A stretch of 64,000 nt of DNA from Micromonospora tulbaghiae (GTDB taxonomy: Bacteria > Actinomycetota > Actinomycetes > Mycobacteriales > Micromonosporaceae): positions 556,495 to 620,494 of the forward strand of contig NZ_FMCQ01000003.1 in assembly GCF_900091605.1 (NCBI RefSeq), in the 5' to 3' direction. Position numbers and translations under genes: made by a program. The notes under the pieces were generated by a model, which was not told the origin of the DNA, searched no databases, and saw only the letters and a program-made list of their open reading frames with translations. Below, piece after piece: positions 43,580-53,112 of the stretch; position 1 is the first letter of the stretch, and the number at the start of each line of letters is the position of its first letter.

Positions 43580-44809
43580 ATGGCCGTACCGGAATCGCTC
43601 TCCCTCGCCCAGGCCCGCCGGATCGCCCTGGCCGCCCAGGGCTTCGCCGACCCGGCGCCCACCGGCGTGCCCACCCGGCGGCACCTGCGCCGGGTGCTCG
43701 ACCGGGTCGGGCTGATCCAGATGGACTCGGTGAACGTGCTCCAGCGGGCGCACTACCTGCCGCTCTACAGCCGGCTCGGGCCGTACCCGACCGCGCTGCT
43801 GGACACCGCCGCCTACCGCCGCCCGCGCGAGCTGTTCGAATACTGGGCGCACGAGGCGTCGCTGGTGCCGGTGGGGCTGCACCCGGTGTTGCGCTGGCGG
43901 ATGGCCAAGGCCCGCGACGAGTCCTGGGGCGGGATGCGCCGGATCGCCGAGGAGCAGCCCGAGCTGGTCGCCTGGGTCCGCGACGAGGTCGCCGCGCGAG
44001 GGCCGCTGACCGCGGCCGAGATCGAGCACGACGCGCCACGGGAGACCGGCAACTGGGGCTGGAACTGGTCGGCGGTGAAGCGGGCGCTGGAGTTCCTGTT
44101 CTGGGCCGGCGAGGTCACCGCCGCCGACCGCACCAACGCGTTCGCCCGCCGCTACGACCTGCCCGAGCGGGTGCTCCCGGCCGCCGTGCTGGACGCGCCC
44201 ACCCCGACCGACGCCGAGGCGCACCGCACGCTCGTCTCGATGGCCGCCCGTTCGCTCGGCGTCGCCGCCGAACCGGAGCTGCGCGACTACTTCCGGCTGC
44301 CGGTCACCGGGGCCCGGCGGGCGGTGGCCGAGCTGGTCGAGGCGGGCGAGCTGACCCCGGTCACGGTGCAGGGCTGGCGGCACCCCGCCTACCTGCACGC
44401 GGACGCCCGGCTGCCCCGCTGGGTGCGTGGCAACACGCTGGTCAGCCCGTTCGACCCGCTGGTCTGGGAACGGGCGCGTACCGAGCGGCTGTTCGGCTTC
44501 ACCTACCGGATCGAGATCTACGTGCCGGCGCCGCAGCGGGTCTACGGCTACTACGTGCTGCCGTTCCGCCAGGGCGAGCGGTTCACCGCCCGGGTCGACC
44601 TGAAGGCCGACCGGAAGGCCGGGGTGCTGCTGGTGCCCGCCGCCTGGGTCGAGCCGGGGGCCGACCCGGGGGAGACCGCTGTGGCGCTCGCCGCCGAGCT
44701 GTACCGGCTCGCCGGCTGGCTCGGCCTGGACGCGGTCGCCCCGCCCACCGCCGGCGACCTGGCGGGGCCGCTGGCCGCCGCGCTGGTGGGCGTGGCCGGT
44801 GTACGGTGA
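43580..44809 (+). CDS. Crosslink-repair DNA glycosylase, YcaQ/AlkX-like
   Basis: HTH_42 superfamily protein of 409 aa made of tandem winged helices and a beta barrel. [24 protein letters not shown] (44-67) carries a Q-x-D motif (Gln47, Asp49), the variant of the catalytic Q-x-Q of AlkZ that marks the YcaQ group, which unhooks alkylated bases and interstrand crosslinks. [22 protein letters not shown] (about 154-175) and [17 protein letters not shown] (about 294-310) are conserved. Overlapping promoter of the next gene lies in its last codons. Confidence 0.88.
   Translation: MAVPESLSLAQARRIALAAQGFADPAPTGVPTRRHLRRVLDRVGLIQMDSVNVLQRAHYLPLYSRLGPYPTALLDTAAYRRPRELFEYWAHEASLVPVGLHPVLRWRMAKARDESWGGMRRIAEEQPELVAWVRDEVAARGPLTAAEIEHDAPRETGNWGWNWSAVKRALEFLFWAGEVTAADRTNAFARRYDLPERVLPAAVLDAPTPTDAEAHRTLVSMAARSLGVAAEPELRDYFRLPVTGARRAVAELVEAGELTPVTVQGWRHPAYLHADARLPRWVRGNTLVSPFDPLVWERARTERLFGFTYRIEIYVPAPQRVYGYYVLPFRQGERFTARVDLKADRKAGVLLVPAAWVEPGADPGETAVALAAELYRLAGWLGLDAVAPPTAGDLAGPLAAALVGVAGVR
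44802..44807 (+). promoter_or_regulatory. -10 element for the DUF2752 gene, inside the end of the glycosylase gene
   Basis: TACGGT ends seven bases before GTG 44814. It favours 44814 over the in-frame GTG at 44799. Confidence 0.5.
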
Positions 44810-44813
44810 GCGC

Positions 44814-45491
44814 GTGACGAGCGTTGACCGGCCTGCCGCCGCGCCCGACCCGCACCCCGAGCCGGACCCGCACGGGCACGCGCAGGAGCCGGAGTCCGGG
44901 CCGCGGGGCGAGGCGCACGCTTTCGCGCACGCCGGGCAGCCTTCGCACGCCGAGGCGCACGCGCACGCCGGTCCGCATGCTCCCGCCGGAGCACCCGGAG
45001 CACCGTGGCCCGGGGGTTACCCGGTGACGTACCAGCCGGTCGAGGCCGACCGGTTCACCCGGATGGTGATGCGCCTGCACGCCCGCGCCCCGCGCTGGGC
45101 GGTGCCGCTGGCCGCGCTCGGCTGCGTCGGCATCGGCATCGCGTACGCGCTGATCAGCGACCCGACCCGGAGCGACCCGGACGCCGCGCCGACCTGCCTG
45201 CTCAAGCTGACCACCGGGCTGGACTGTCCGGGCTGCGGCGGCACCCGCGCGCTCTGGTACGTGCTGCACGGCGACCTGCCCGCCGCGGCCCGCCACCACT
45301 TCCTGTTCATCTTCGCGCTGCCGTTCCTGGCCTGGCTCTTCGTGGCCTGGGCCGGCAACCGGGCGTTCGGCTGGAAGCTGCCCGAGTTGCAGTTCAGCCC
45401 CAAGGTCGTCGGCATGTTCCTGGCCGCCTGGGCGGTCTTCTCGGTGGCCCGTAACCTCCCCTGGGCCCCCTTCACCTCGCTCTACGTCTGA
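44814..45491 (+). CDS. DUF2752 membrane protein with histidine-rich N-terminus
   Basis: 225 aa. Residues about 10-65 are rich in His, Ala, Glu and Pro ([15 protein letters not shown]) and could bind metal. The DUF2752 domain follows with helices near 90-110, 150-180 and 200-220 and its signature CPGCGGTRA near 138-146. Family function is unknown; the cysteine pair suggests metal or redox chemistry at the membrane. It lies between a DNA glycosylase and thyX. Confidence 0.8.
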   Translation: MTSVDRPAAAPDPHPEPDPHGHAQEPESGPRGEAHAFAHAGQPSHAEAHAHAGPHAPAGAPGAPWPGGYPVTYQPVEADRFTRMVMRLHARAPRWAVPLAALGCVGIGIAYALISDPTRSDPDAAPTCLLKLTTGLDCPGCGGTRALWYVLHGDLPAAARHHFLFIFALPFLAWLFVAWAGNRAFGWKLPELQFSPKVVGMFLAAWAVFSVARNLPWAPFTSLYV

Positions 45492-45584
45492 CCGGGGCCG
45501 AGCCCTCCGCGAGATCTTGGACACCTGGGCGGAGCGCCCGCTGGTCGGCCGCGTGCCCGATTTCCACGGCGACGGCGCGGCCAC

Positions 45585-45590
45585 TACAGT
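45585..45590 (+). promoter_or_regulatory. -10 element of a predicted leaderless thyX promoter
   Basis: TACAGT ends eight bases before ATG 45598. This supports 45598 rather than the in-frame ATG at 45607. Confidence 0.5.
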
Positions 45591-45597
45591 CGCAGGA

Positions 45598-46344
45598 ATG
45601 CCGGAGATGGTTCAGCCCCAGGTCAAGTTGATCGCGTGGACCCAGTTCCAGGCGCCCGAAGAGGTGCCGTGGTCCACCGACGCCGACGGTGGGCAGGCGC
45701 TCGCCGAGTTCGCCGGCCGGGCCTGCTACCAGAGCTGGAAGAAGCCGAACCCGGCCACCGCGACCAACGCCGGTTACCTGGCGCACATCCTGGAGGTCGG
45801 CCACCTGAGCGTGCTGGAGCACGGCTCGGTGAGCTTCTACTTCAGCGGCGTCTCCCGCTCGTTCACGCACGAGCTGATCCGGCACCGGCACTTCTCCTAC
45901 TCGCAGCTGTCCCAGCGCTACGTGCCGGAGCGGGACGCGGCGATGGTCGAGCCGTCGGTGATCGCCGACGATCCGGAGCTGCACAAGAAGTTCGTCGAGG
46001 CCACCGACGCGGCGGTGCGGGCGTACACCGAGTTGCTGGAGGGGCTGGAGTCCCGCTTCACCGACGAGCCCAACCCGACGCTGCGCCGCAAGCAGGCCCG
46101 CCAGGCGGCCCGGGCGGTGCTGCCGAACGCCACCGAGACGCGGATCGTCGTGACCGGCAACTACCGGGCCTGGCGGCACTTCGTCAAGATGCGCGCCACC
46201 GAGCACGCCGACGTGGAGATCCGCGAGCTGGCGGTGGAGTGCCTGCGCCAGCTCAAGGGTGTCGCGCCGAACGTCTTCGCCGACTTCGTGATCTCCACCC
46301 TGCCCGACGGCACCGAGGTGGCGGCGTCGCCGCACGCGGAGTGA
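45598..46344 (+). CDS. thyX: Flavin-dependent thymidylate synthase
   Basis: 248 aa. The ThyX signature [13 protein letters not shown] lies at 95-107; [17 protein letters not shown] (66-82) and [12 protein letters not shown] complete the FAD and dUMP sites. Makes dTMP from dUMP with FAD and methylene-tetrahydrofolate. The order thyX-dapA-rnj is the same as in mycobacteria. An ATG at 45607 with AGGA nine bases upstream is the alternative start. Confidence 0.96.
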   Translation: MPEMVQPQVKLIAWTQFQAPEEVPWSTDADGGQALAEFAGRACYQSWKKPNPATATNAGYLAHILEVGHLSVLEHGSVSFYFSGVSRSFTHELIRHRHFSYSQLSQRYVPERDAAMVEPSVIADDPELHKKFVEATDAAVRAYTELLEGLESRFTDEPNPTLRRKQARQAARAVLPNATETRIVVTGNYRAWRHFVKMRATEHADVEIRELAVECLRQLKGVAPNVFADFVISTLPDGTEVAASPHAE

Positions 46345-46384
46345 CTCGTCGCCCTTCGCCGCCGGGCCACCGGCGGCCGTCCGC

Positions 46385-46390
46385 TAGGTT
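46385..46390 (+). promoter_or_regulatory. -10 element of a predicted leaderless dapA promoter
   Basis: TAGGTT ends seven bases before ATG 46397, placing the start point on the ATG and not on the upstream GTG 46391. Confidence 0.6.
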
Positions 46391-46396
46391 GTGAGC

Positions 46397-47323
46397 ATGA
46401 CGCACGACCACTCCGCCGCCCCGAGCCGGGGCGCGTCGCGCCCGTTCGGGCGGGTGATGACGGCCATGGTGACCCCGTTCACGCCGGACGGTGGCCTGGA
46501 TCTCGACGGCGCCGCCCGGCTGGCCGAACATCTCGTCGACCAGCAGGGCAACGACGCGCTGGTGCTCAACGGCACCACCGGCGAGTCCCCGACCACCACG
46601 GAGGCGGAGAAGGAGTCGCTGATCCGTACCGTGGTCGAGGCGGTCGGCGACCGGGCCAGGATCGTCGCCGGTGTGGGCACCAACGACACCCGGCACACCG
46701 TCGAGCTGGCCACGCAGGCCGAGAAGGCCGGCGCGCACGGTCTGCTGGTGGTCACGCCGTACTACAACAAGCCGCCGCAGGCCGGGCTGCTGCGTCACTT
46801 CACCACCGTCGCGGACTCCACCGGCCTGCCGGTCATGCTCTACGACATCCCGCACCGCACGGGCGTGGCGATCGCCACCGAGACGCTCGTGAAGCTGGCC
46901 GAGCACGGCCGGATCGTCGCGGTGAAGGACGCCAAGGGCGACCTGTTCGCCACCTCGGAGGTGCTCAGCCGCACCGACCTGGCCTACTACAGCGGCGAGG
47001 ACGCGCTCACCCTGCCGATGCTGTCGGTCGGCGCGGTCGGCGTGGTCGGCACCTCCACCCACTTCACCGGCGCGCTGACCAAGCAGATGATCGAGGCGTT
47101 CGAGGCGGGCGACAACGCCCGGGCGCTCGCCCTGCACCGGCAGTTGCTGCCGCTCTACACCGGCATCTTCCGCACCCAGGGCACGATCCTGGTCAAGGCC
47201 GGCCTGGGGGCGCAGGGTCGCCCGGCCGGTCCGGTGCGGCCGCCGCTCGTCGACGCCACCGGTGACGAACTGGCCCAGCTGCGCGCCGACTGCGCCGCGG
47301 CGGGCCTGCCCCTGCCCGAATGA
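46397..47323 (+). CDS. dapA: 4-hydroxy-tetrahydrodipicolinate synthase
   Basis: 308 aa TIM barrel. NGTTGESPT (58-66), Tyr149 in LYDIPHRTG and the Schiff-base Lys177 in VAVKDAKGD are the expected active-site residues; GAVGVVGTSTHF is also conserved. It condenses pyruvate and aspartate semialdehyde at the entry to lysine/DAP synthesis. RNase J follows after 51 bp. Confidence 0.96.
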   Translation: MTHDHSAAPSRGASRPFGRVMTAMVTPFTPDGGLDLDGAARLAEHLVDQQGNDALVLNGTTGESPTTTEAEKESLIRTVVEAVGDRARIVAGVGTNDTRHTVELATQAEKAGAHGLLVVTPYYNKPPQAGLLRHFTTVADSTGLPVMLYDIPHRTGVAIATETLVKLAEHGRIVAVKDAKGDLFATSEVLSRTDLAYYSGEDALTLPMLSVGAVGVVGTSTHFTGALTKQMIEAFEAGDNARALALHRQLLPLYTGIFRTQGTILVKAGLGAQGRPAGPVRPPLVDATGDELAQLRADCAAAGLPLPE

Positions 47324-47374
47324 ATCAACGACACGACGGACGCCGCGCGACGGCGTCGCAGAATGAGGTGACGC

Positions 47375-49063
47375 GTGACCGAGGCGCACATCGAGGGTGA
47401 GCTGCCCCCGCCGCTGCCCGAGGGCGGCCTGCGGATCATCCCGCTCGGCGGACTCGGCGCCATCGGCCGGAACATGACCGTCTTCGAGTACGACGGCAAG
47501 CTGCTCATCGTCGACTGCGGGGTGCTGTTCCCCGACGTCGAGCAGCCGGGTGTGGACCTGATCCTGCCCGACTTCGGCCCGATCCTGGACCGGCTGGCCG
47601 ACGTGCAGGCGATCGTGCTCACGCACGGCCACGAGGACCACATCGGCGCCGTGCCGTACCTGCTCGCTCACAAGCCGGACATTCCGCTCGTCGGCTCCCA
47701 GTTCACGCTTGCGCTCGTCGAGGCGAAGCTGGCCGAGCGGCGGATCCAGCCGTACACGCTGACCGTGCGGGAGGGCGGCCGGGAACGGCTCGGCCCGTTC
47801 GAGTGCGAGTTCTTCGCGGTGAACCACTCGATTCCGGACGCGCTGGCGGTGGCCATCCGTACCCCGGCCGGCCTGGTGCTGCACACCGGCGACTTCAAGA
47901 TGGACCAGCTTCCGCTCGACGGGCGGATCACCGACCTGGCCGGGTTCGCCCGGCTCGGCGCCGAGGGCGTCGACCTGCTGCTGTCCGACTCGACGAACGC
48001 GGAGATCCCCGGTTTCGTCACGCCGGAGCGGGAGATCGGGCCGGTCCTGGACTCGATCTTCGCCAAGGCGAAGGGGCGGATCATCGTCGCCTCGTTCGCC
48101 TCGCACGTGCACCGGGTGCAGCAGGTCTTCGACTCTGCGGCCGAGCACGGCCGCAAGGTGGCCCTGATCGGCCGGTCCATGGTCCGCAACATGGGCATCG
48201 CCCGCGACCTGGGCCTGCTCAACATCCCGTCGGGCCTGGTGGTCGGCATCGAGGAGGCCACCAACCTGCCACCCGAGCAGATCGTGCTCATGTCCACCGG
48301 TTCGCAGGGCGAGCCGATGAGCGCGCTGGGCCGGATGGCCAGCGGCGACCACCGGCACATCACCATCGCGCCGGGCGACACGGTCGTGCTGGCGTCCTCG
48401 CTGGTGCCCGGCAACGAGACCTCGGTCTACCGGGTGATCAACCGGCTGGCCCGGGCCGGCGCCGTGGTCGTGCACAAGGACGTCGCCAAGGTGCACGTCT
48501 CCGGCCACGCCCCGGCCGGCGAGCTGCTCTACCTGCTCAACGTCGTACGCCCGAGCAACCTGATGCCGGTGCACGGCGAATGGCGGCACCTGCGGGCGCA
48601 CGCCCGGCTCGGCATCGAGTCCGGCGTCGCGCCGGACCGGGTCGTGCTCTGCGAGGACGGCGACGTGGTCGACCTGGTGGAGGGCCGCGCCAGCGTGGTC
48701 GGACGGGTGAAGAGCCGGTACGTCTACGTCGACGGTCTCGCCGTCGGCGACGTCAGCGAGTCGCTGCTCACCGAGCGGCGGATCCTCGGCGACGGTGGTT
48801 TCATCGCGACCACAGTCGTGGTCGACTCGGTCACCGGCAAGGTGGTCGCCGGGCCGACCGTCTCGGCGAAGGGCTTCTCCGAGGACCCGGCCGCGTTCAA
48901 CCCGGTGATCCCGCTGGTCACCGAGGCGCTGAACCGGGCCGCCGCGGACGGCATCACCGACCCGCACCAGCTCCAGCAGATCGTCCGCCGCACGGTGGGC
49001 CGCTGGGTCAACGACGCGTACCGCCGTCGGCCCATGATCGTCCCGACCGTCGTCGAGGTCTGA
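47375..49063 (+). CDS. rnj: Ribonuclease J
   Basis: 562 aa. Metallo-beta-lactamase site HGHEDHIGA (84-92) and HTGDFKMD near 170, then the beta-CASP domain with STNAE near 210 and the C-terminal linker/dimer region (HGEWRHLRAHARLG near 390). Acts as 5'-3' exonuclease and endonuclease in mRNA decay and rRNA maturation. GAGG precedes the GTG. Together with pnp (35610) it gives this window two main RNA-decay enzymes. Confidence 0.96.
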   Translation: MTEAHIEGELPPPLPEGGLRIIPLGGLGAIGRNMTVFEYDGKLLIVDCGVLFPDVEQPGVDLILPDFGPILDRLADVQAIVLTHGHEDHIGAVPYLLAHKPDIPLVGSQFTLALVEAKLAERRIQPYTLTVREGGRERLGPFECEFFAVNHSIPDALAVAIRTPAGLVLHTGDFKMDQLPLDGRITDLAGFARLGAEGVDLLLSDSTNAEIPGFVTPEREIGPVLDSIFAKAKGRIIVASFASHVHRVQQVFDSAAEHGRKVALIGRSMVRNMGIARDLGLLNIPSGLVVGIEEATNLPPEQIVLMSTGSQGEPMSALGRMASGDHRHITIAPGDTVVLASSLVPGNETSVYRVINRLARAGAVVVHKDVAKVHVSGHAPAGELLYLLNVVRPSNLMPVHGEWRHLRAHARLGIESGVAPDRVVLCEDGDVVDLVEGRASVVGRVKSRYVYVDGLAVGDVSESLLTERRILGDGGFIATTVVVDSVTGKVVAGPTVSAKGFSEDPAAFNPVIPLVTEALNRAAADGITDPHQLQQIVRRTVGRWVNDAYRRRPMIVPTVVEV

Positions 49064-49078
49064 CCCGACCGCGCCGCG

Positions 49079-49108
49079 CGCCGGTCCACCCTCCGGGGTG
49101 GGCCGGCG
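49079..49108 (+). terminator. Terminator after rnj
   Basis: A 13-bp stem with one G-T pair (49079-49091 with 49096-49108) and a TCCG loop, 15 bases after the stop. Confidence 0.75.
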
Positions 49109-49237
49109 TCGTCGCTTTCCGGGTACGCCCCGACACGCCGCGTCGAAACGTGCCGCCGGCACTCATCCGATCGGCGTCCGTCTCCGTACCTCCCGACGGC
49201 CGGCGTGCCCCTGCGCCGGTCGGGAGGAGCGTGCCGG

Positions 49238-50788
49238 ATGGACCGCAGACGGATGACAGCCATCGGCGTACTGGTGGCGGCGGCCGGGTTGACCGCGGCG
49301 GTGACCCTGCCGTCGTTCGCCGGTGAAGGGCCGCGGCGGGCCGCACCGGCGGCCGACGGCGTCGCCCCGGAGGTCCTGGACGCGATGGGCCGCGACCTCG
49401 CGCTGACCCGCGACCAGGCGGTGAAGCGGCTGCGGACCGAGCGGTGGGCGGCCGGCACCGTCACCCGGCTGCGCGGGGAACTCGGCGCCGGTTACGGCGG
49501 GAGCTGGCTCAGCGAGGACGGCGCCACGCTCACCGTCGCGGTGGCCGACCCGGCCGGCGAGGCGCGGGTGCGGGCTGCGGGCGCGGTCCCGAAGCGGGTC
49601 GCCCGCGGCGTCGGCGAGCTGGACGCGGTGAAGAGCCGGCTGGACGCGGCGGGCGCCGACGCCAGCCCGGACGTCGCCGGCTGGTACGTCGACGTAGCAG
49701 GCAACGAGGTGGTCGTGATCGCCCGGCCGGGCGCGGAGGCCGACGGCCGACGGCTCGCCGCCGCCGCGGGGTCGAAGGCCGCCATGGTCCGGGTGCGTAC
49801 CGCCGACGAGGCCCCGCGTCCGCTGTTCGACGTGCGGGGCGGAGACGCCTACCTGATCAACAACGCGGGCCGCTGTTCGGTCGGCTTCTCCGTGGTCGGC
49901 GGGTTCGTCACCGCCGGGCACTGCGGCCGGCCGGGGGACCGCACCACCGGATCCAACCGGGTCGCCCAGGGCACGTTCGCCGCCTCCTCGTTCCCTGGTG
50001 ACGACTGGGCGTTCGTGCGGGTCAACGCGGACTGGACGCCGCAGGGCGTGGTGGCCGACTTCAACGACGGCGGCACGGTGGCCGTGAACGGCTCCACGGA
50101 GGCGCCGGTCGGCGCGTCGATCTGCCGGTCCGGCTCCACCACCGGCACCCGATGCGGCCTGATCCAGGCGAAGAACGCGACAGTCAACTACCCCGAGGGG
50201 ACGGTCACCGGGCTGACCCGGACGAACGTCTGCGCCGAGCCGGGTGACTCCGGCGGCGCGTGGCTCTCCGGCGACCAGGCGCAGGGTGTCACCTCCGGCG
50301 GCTCGGGCGACTGCACCCGGGGCGGCACCACGTTCTTCCAGCCGGTCAACGAGATCCTCCAGCGCAACAACCTGACGCTGGTGACCGCCGGTGACCAGCC
50401 GGCGCCCACCCAGCCTCCGGCCGGGGGCGGCGAGACCAGCCCGCCCGCGACCGCCGAACCGACCCCGCCGGCGGACGACACCGACTGCTCCGGTCAGGTG
50501 AGCCGGACCGGCCGGATCGCCGCCGGACGGACCCAGGTCCAGCCGGACGGGCGCTTCTTCCGGGTGCCCGGCGGCACCCAGGAGGCGTGCCTGTCCGCGC
50601 CGGACGGCGCCCGCGTCGTGCTGGAGCTGCAACGCTTCACCGGCGGCGCGTTCCGCACCGTGGCCCGCACGGTCTCCGCCGACGGCACTGCCCGGCTGAC
50701 CGCCGAGACCCAGGCCGGTGCCTACCGGTACCGCGTCGTCGGGTTGTCCGGCTCCGGCGAGTACACGCTGGCGTTCTCCGTCCGCTGA
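49238..50788 (+). CDS. Secreted streptogrisin-type S1 serine protease with C-terminal pre-peptidase-like domain
   Basis: 516 aa. Signal peptide at 1-29 (RRRMTAIGVLVAAAGLTAAVTLPSFAGE). A propeptide (about 35-190) resembles the alpha-lytic pro-domain (AVKRLRTERWAAGTVTRLRGELG). The mature protease (about 195-375) has the triad His228 in TAGHC, Asp256 in DDWAFV and Ser338 in EPGDSGGAW, with disulfide cysteines. A Pro/Thr linker (about 390-415) leads to a beta domain ending ...GSGEYTLAFSVR. GGGAGGAG (49222-49229) lies eight bases before the ATG. Confidence 0.93.
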   Translation: MDRRRMTAIGVLVAAAGLTAAVTLPSFAGEGPRRAAPAADGVAPEVLDAMGRDLALTRDQAVKRLRTERWAAGTVTRLRGELGAGYGGSWLSEDGATLTVAVADPAGEARVRAAGAVPKRVARGVGELDAVKSRLDAAGADASPDVAGWYVDVAGNEVVVIARPGAEADGRRLAAAAGSKAAMVRVRTADEAPRPLFDVRGGDAYLINNAGRCSVGFSVVGGFVTAGHCGRPGDRTTGSNRVAQGTFAASSFPGDDWAFVRVNADWTPQGVVADFNDGGTVAVNGSTEAPVGASICRSGSTTGTRCGLIQAKNATVNYPEGTVTGLTRTNVCAEPGDSGGAWLSGDQAQGVTSGGSGDCTRGGTTFFQPVNEILQRNNLTLVTAGDQPAPTQPPAGGGETSPPATAEPTPPADDTDCSGQVSRTGRIAAGRTQVQPDGRFFRVPGGTQEACLSAPDGARVVLELQRFTGGAFRTVARTVSADGTARLTAETQAGAYRYRVVGLSGSGEYTLAFSVR

Positions 50789-50804
50789 CCGCCGCACCCA
50801 GACC

Positions 50805-50843
50805 GCGGCCCTCGACCACCACCGCCCGGTGGTCGGGGGCCGC
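50805..50843 (+). terminator. Terminator after the protease gene
   Basis: GCGGCCC/GGGCCGC and GACCACC/GGTGGTC stems are stacked with a two-base internal loop and a seven-base apical loop, 16 bases after the stop. Confidence 0.8.
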
Positions 50844-50867
50844 GCCGCGTGGGCGGCACGGTTCCTC

Positions 50868-50910
50868 CGGTGCGCCGGTGCGCCGGTGCGCCGGTGCACC
50901 GGCGCACCGG
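50868..50910. repeat. 8-bp tandem repeats merging into a 28-bp perfect palindrome
   Basis: CGGTGCGC is repeated at 50868, 50876 and 50884 (fourth copy CGGTGCAC at 50892), and 50883-50910 is a perfect 28-base palindrome centred on GTGCAC. It ends one base before the stop codon of the minus-strand gene and probably terminates that transcript's opposing traffic. Confidence 0.85.
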
Positions 50911-50911
50911 C

Positions 50912-52636
50912 TCAGGGCAGCGCGGCGACCGCTTCGGCGTACGCGGTACCGGTGCGGACCGCGGCGGCCACCAGCACCGCGAGCTGCGCCGGGGCCACCC
51001 CGCACGACAGGTCGGTGGAGACGCCCGCGGCCAGCACCAGCGTCCCGTCGCCGGGCTCGTGCACGTACGCGGCGGGCAGCAGCCGGTCGTGGTTCCAGGC
51101 GTTGCAGAACGCGTACGCCTCGGCGCGCCGCCCGGCCGGCAGCCGCCGCTGCGCCACCACCCGGGCGTGCAGCACGTCGCCCAGGCGGCCGAGCAGGCGG
51201 AACTGGATCGTGGCCTCGCCCCACCGCCCGGCGAGCGTGCCGTCCGGCTCCACCGTGTACGGCTCGCCCCGGGCGTCGAGCGCGGCGGCGAGCAGCGCCG
51301 CGTCCAGCGGTGCCGGTTCCTCCGGTCCGGGCGGCCCGGGCTCGGCCGGATCAGTTTCCGGCTCCTCGTCGAACTCGCTCTCGGCAGCCAGTGACACCGG
51401 CGCGGCGAGCGGCCGCTCGGCCAGCCACGACGCGATCCGGCCGGACTGGTGCCCGGTGCCGTTGCGGGCGTCGAAGCTGCCGGCGAGCGCTGTCGCCAGT
51501 GCCTGCAACTGCGTACCCAGCGTCGCCACGTCCACCTCGGCTGCGGGTCGGGAACCGTGCCCGGGGCGGTGGATCCGCCGCCCGCCCAGCCCGGCCTCGG
51601 TGGCCAGGCCGCACAGCAGCGCGCCCGCCGCGGCGAACTCCATCGCCGACAGGTCGTCGGCCGGGCGGTCCAGCTCGGGCAGTTGCTCGGTCAGGATCTC
51701 CAGCCCGCGGTGCAGGTAGCCGCCCAGCGCGCAGAAGCGCAGGTGCGCGGCGAGCAGCGGGAAAGCGGTCCGCTCGCCGCGGTGCCGGCGGTACGCGCGC
51801 ACGTGCGCCCGGGCCGCCCGCGTCACCGCGCCGGTACGCAGCCACGGCAGCAGCCCCACGGCGAGCGCCCGTTCCGGCTGTTCCGTGCAGCCCGCCCCGC
51901 TCGGCGCCACCTGCGGCTCGTCCCCGCCGGCCGGTCCGGCAGGCGGCTCGCCCCGCTCGGTCCGCGCCACCCGTGAGCCGCCTCTTCCGGCCCGCGACCT
52001 GCCACTGCCGGCAGTCGCCGCCTGCGGCTCGACCCAGCCGGCCAGCGCCGGCGCCAGCGCCGCCACTGCCGCGTCCGGCTCGCCCCAGCCGGCCAGCAGG
52101 TCGGCCCGCCGTGCCGGGGCGCACCCCGCGCAGCCACCCACCGGGTCCGTGGCGTCCGCCGCCGACCAGCGCTCGTACGCGCGCCGGGCGGCCGGCTCGT
52201 CGCCGAGATGGTCGGCGAGCCGGCAGCGCAGCTCCGCCACCGGCGCCGCGTCCTCGCCCAGCTCCGCGGCGAGCGCGTCCAACAGGGACCGCGCCTGGTC
52301 CAGGCCCACCCGGGGCGTGCCGAACGACGCCTCCACCGCCTGCCGCTGGTGCCGGCGCAACCGGGTCAGCTCGTCCGGGCGGGCGTCCAGCAGGCCGGGG
52401 TGCCGGGCCAGCGTGGCCCGCATCCGCCGGACCGGTTCCACCGCACGCCACCGCTCGCCCCGGTGCAGGTACGCCTCGACGAGCGCGAACCGCGCCGACA
52501 GGGCGGTACGCGGGTCGCCGGTGGCGTCCGCCCGGGACGCGATCCGCTCCAGCTCGGCGCAGCGCTCCGCGCCGTCGGGCCGGTCCCGGGCGTCGGCGAG
52601 CGCGGCGGCCAGCCCCCGGTCGCGGGCCGTGGTCAC
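50912..52636 (-). CDS. Helical-repeat protein with C-terminal YbjN domain
   Basis: 574 aa. The first 440 residues are alanine-rich helices in a tetratricopeptide-like arrangement (RTALSARFALVEAYLHRGERWRAVEPVRRM; ARRAYERW; a GGCAGCAPARRADLL segment with two cysteines). The C-terminal 130 residues form a YbjN domain with YAFCNAWNHDRLLPAAYVH, almost identical to the motif in the protein encoded just upstream. The GTG start overlaps that gene's stop (GTGA). YbjN domains are often found as chaperone- or secretion-like modules; role here unknown. Confidence 0.75.
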   Translation of the reverse strand: MTTARDRGLAAALADARDRPDGAERCAELERIASRADATGDPRTALSARFALVEAYLHRGERWRAVEPVRRMRATLARHPGLLDARPDELTRLRRHQRQAVEASFGTPRVGLDQARSLLDALAAELGEDAAPVAELRCRLADHLGDEPAARRAYERWSAADATDPVGGCAGCAPARRADLLAGWGEPDAAVAALAPALAGWVEPQAATAGSGRSRAGRGGSRVARTERGEPPAGPAGGDEPQVAPSGAGCTEQPERALAVGLLPWLRTGAVTRAARAHVRAYRRHRGERTAFPLLAAHLRFCALGGYLHRGLEILTEQLPELDRPADDLSAMEFAAAGALLCGLATEAGLGGRRIHRPGHGSRPAAEVDVATLGTQLQALATALAGSFDARNGTGHQSGRIASWLAERPLAAPVSLAAESEFDEEPETDPAEPGPPGPEEPAPLDAALLAAALDARGEPYTVEPDGTLAGRWGEATIQFRLLGRLGDVLHARVVAQRRLPAGRRAEAYAFCNAWNHDRLLPAAYVHEPGDGTLVLAAGVSTDLSCGVAPAQLAVLVAAAVRTGTAYAEAVAALP

Positions 52637-53112
52637 CGGAGCGTCCCGCCGGCCAGCTCGTCGACGGCGTCGGCGAGCTGGCACCCGGTGGTCACGCCAC
52701 AGTCGACGAGCCGGTCGAGCTGGTGCGGCGTCACTCCGCGTTCCAGGTCGGTGGTGACCTCGCCGCACACCTGGGCCGCCCCGTCGTCGGCGACGTGCAC
52801 GTACGCCTTCGGCCAGAGCCGGTCGTGGTTCCACGCGTTGCAGAAGGCGTGCAGCTCGGTCACGCGCTCGATGCCGAAGTGGTGCGCGACGACTGTGCGT
52901 ACCTGGAGCAGCTCGCCGGCCGCACCGCGGCGGTGGAACCAGATGAGGTTCCGCTCCCAGCGGCCCACCAACGCGCCGTCGGGTTCCTCGACGACCGCGT
53001 ACCCCCGGTGGCCGAGCACGGCGGCGATCAGCTCGCCGGTCAGCGGGCGCAGTTCCTGCGGGTGTCCGGCCAGCGGACCGTCCGGACCGTCCTCGATCTC
53101 CGGCGACGCCAT
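52633..53112 (-). CDS. YbjN domain protein
   Basis: 159 aa, nearly all one YbjN domain, with LVGRWERNLIWFHRRG (about 58-73) and the signature HAFCNAWNHDRLWPKAYVH (about 97-115). AAGGGA precedes the ATG by about eight bases. It is translationally coupled to the larger YbjN fusion and divergent from ftsK with 113 bp between. A heteromeric pair is plausible. Confidence 0.8.
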   Translation of the reverse strand: MASPEIEDGPDGPLAGHPQELRPLTGELIAAVLGHRGYAVVEEPDGALVGRWERNLIWFHRRGAAGELLQVRTVVAHHFGIERVTELHAFCNAWNHDRLWPKAYVHVADDGAAQVCGEVTTDLERGVTPHQLDRLVDCGVTTGCQLADAVDELAGGTLR

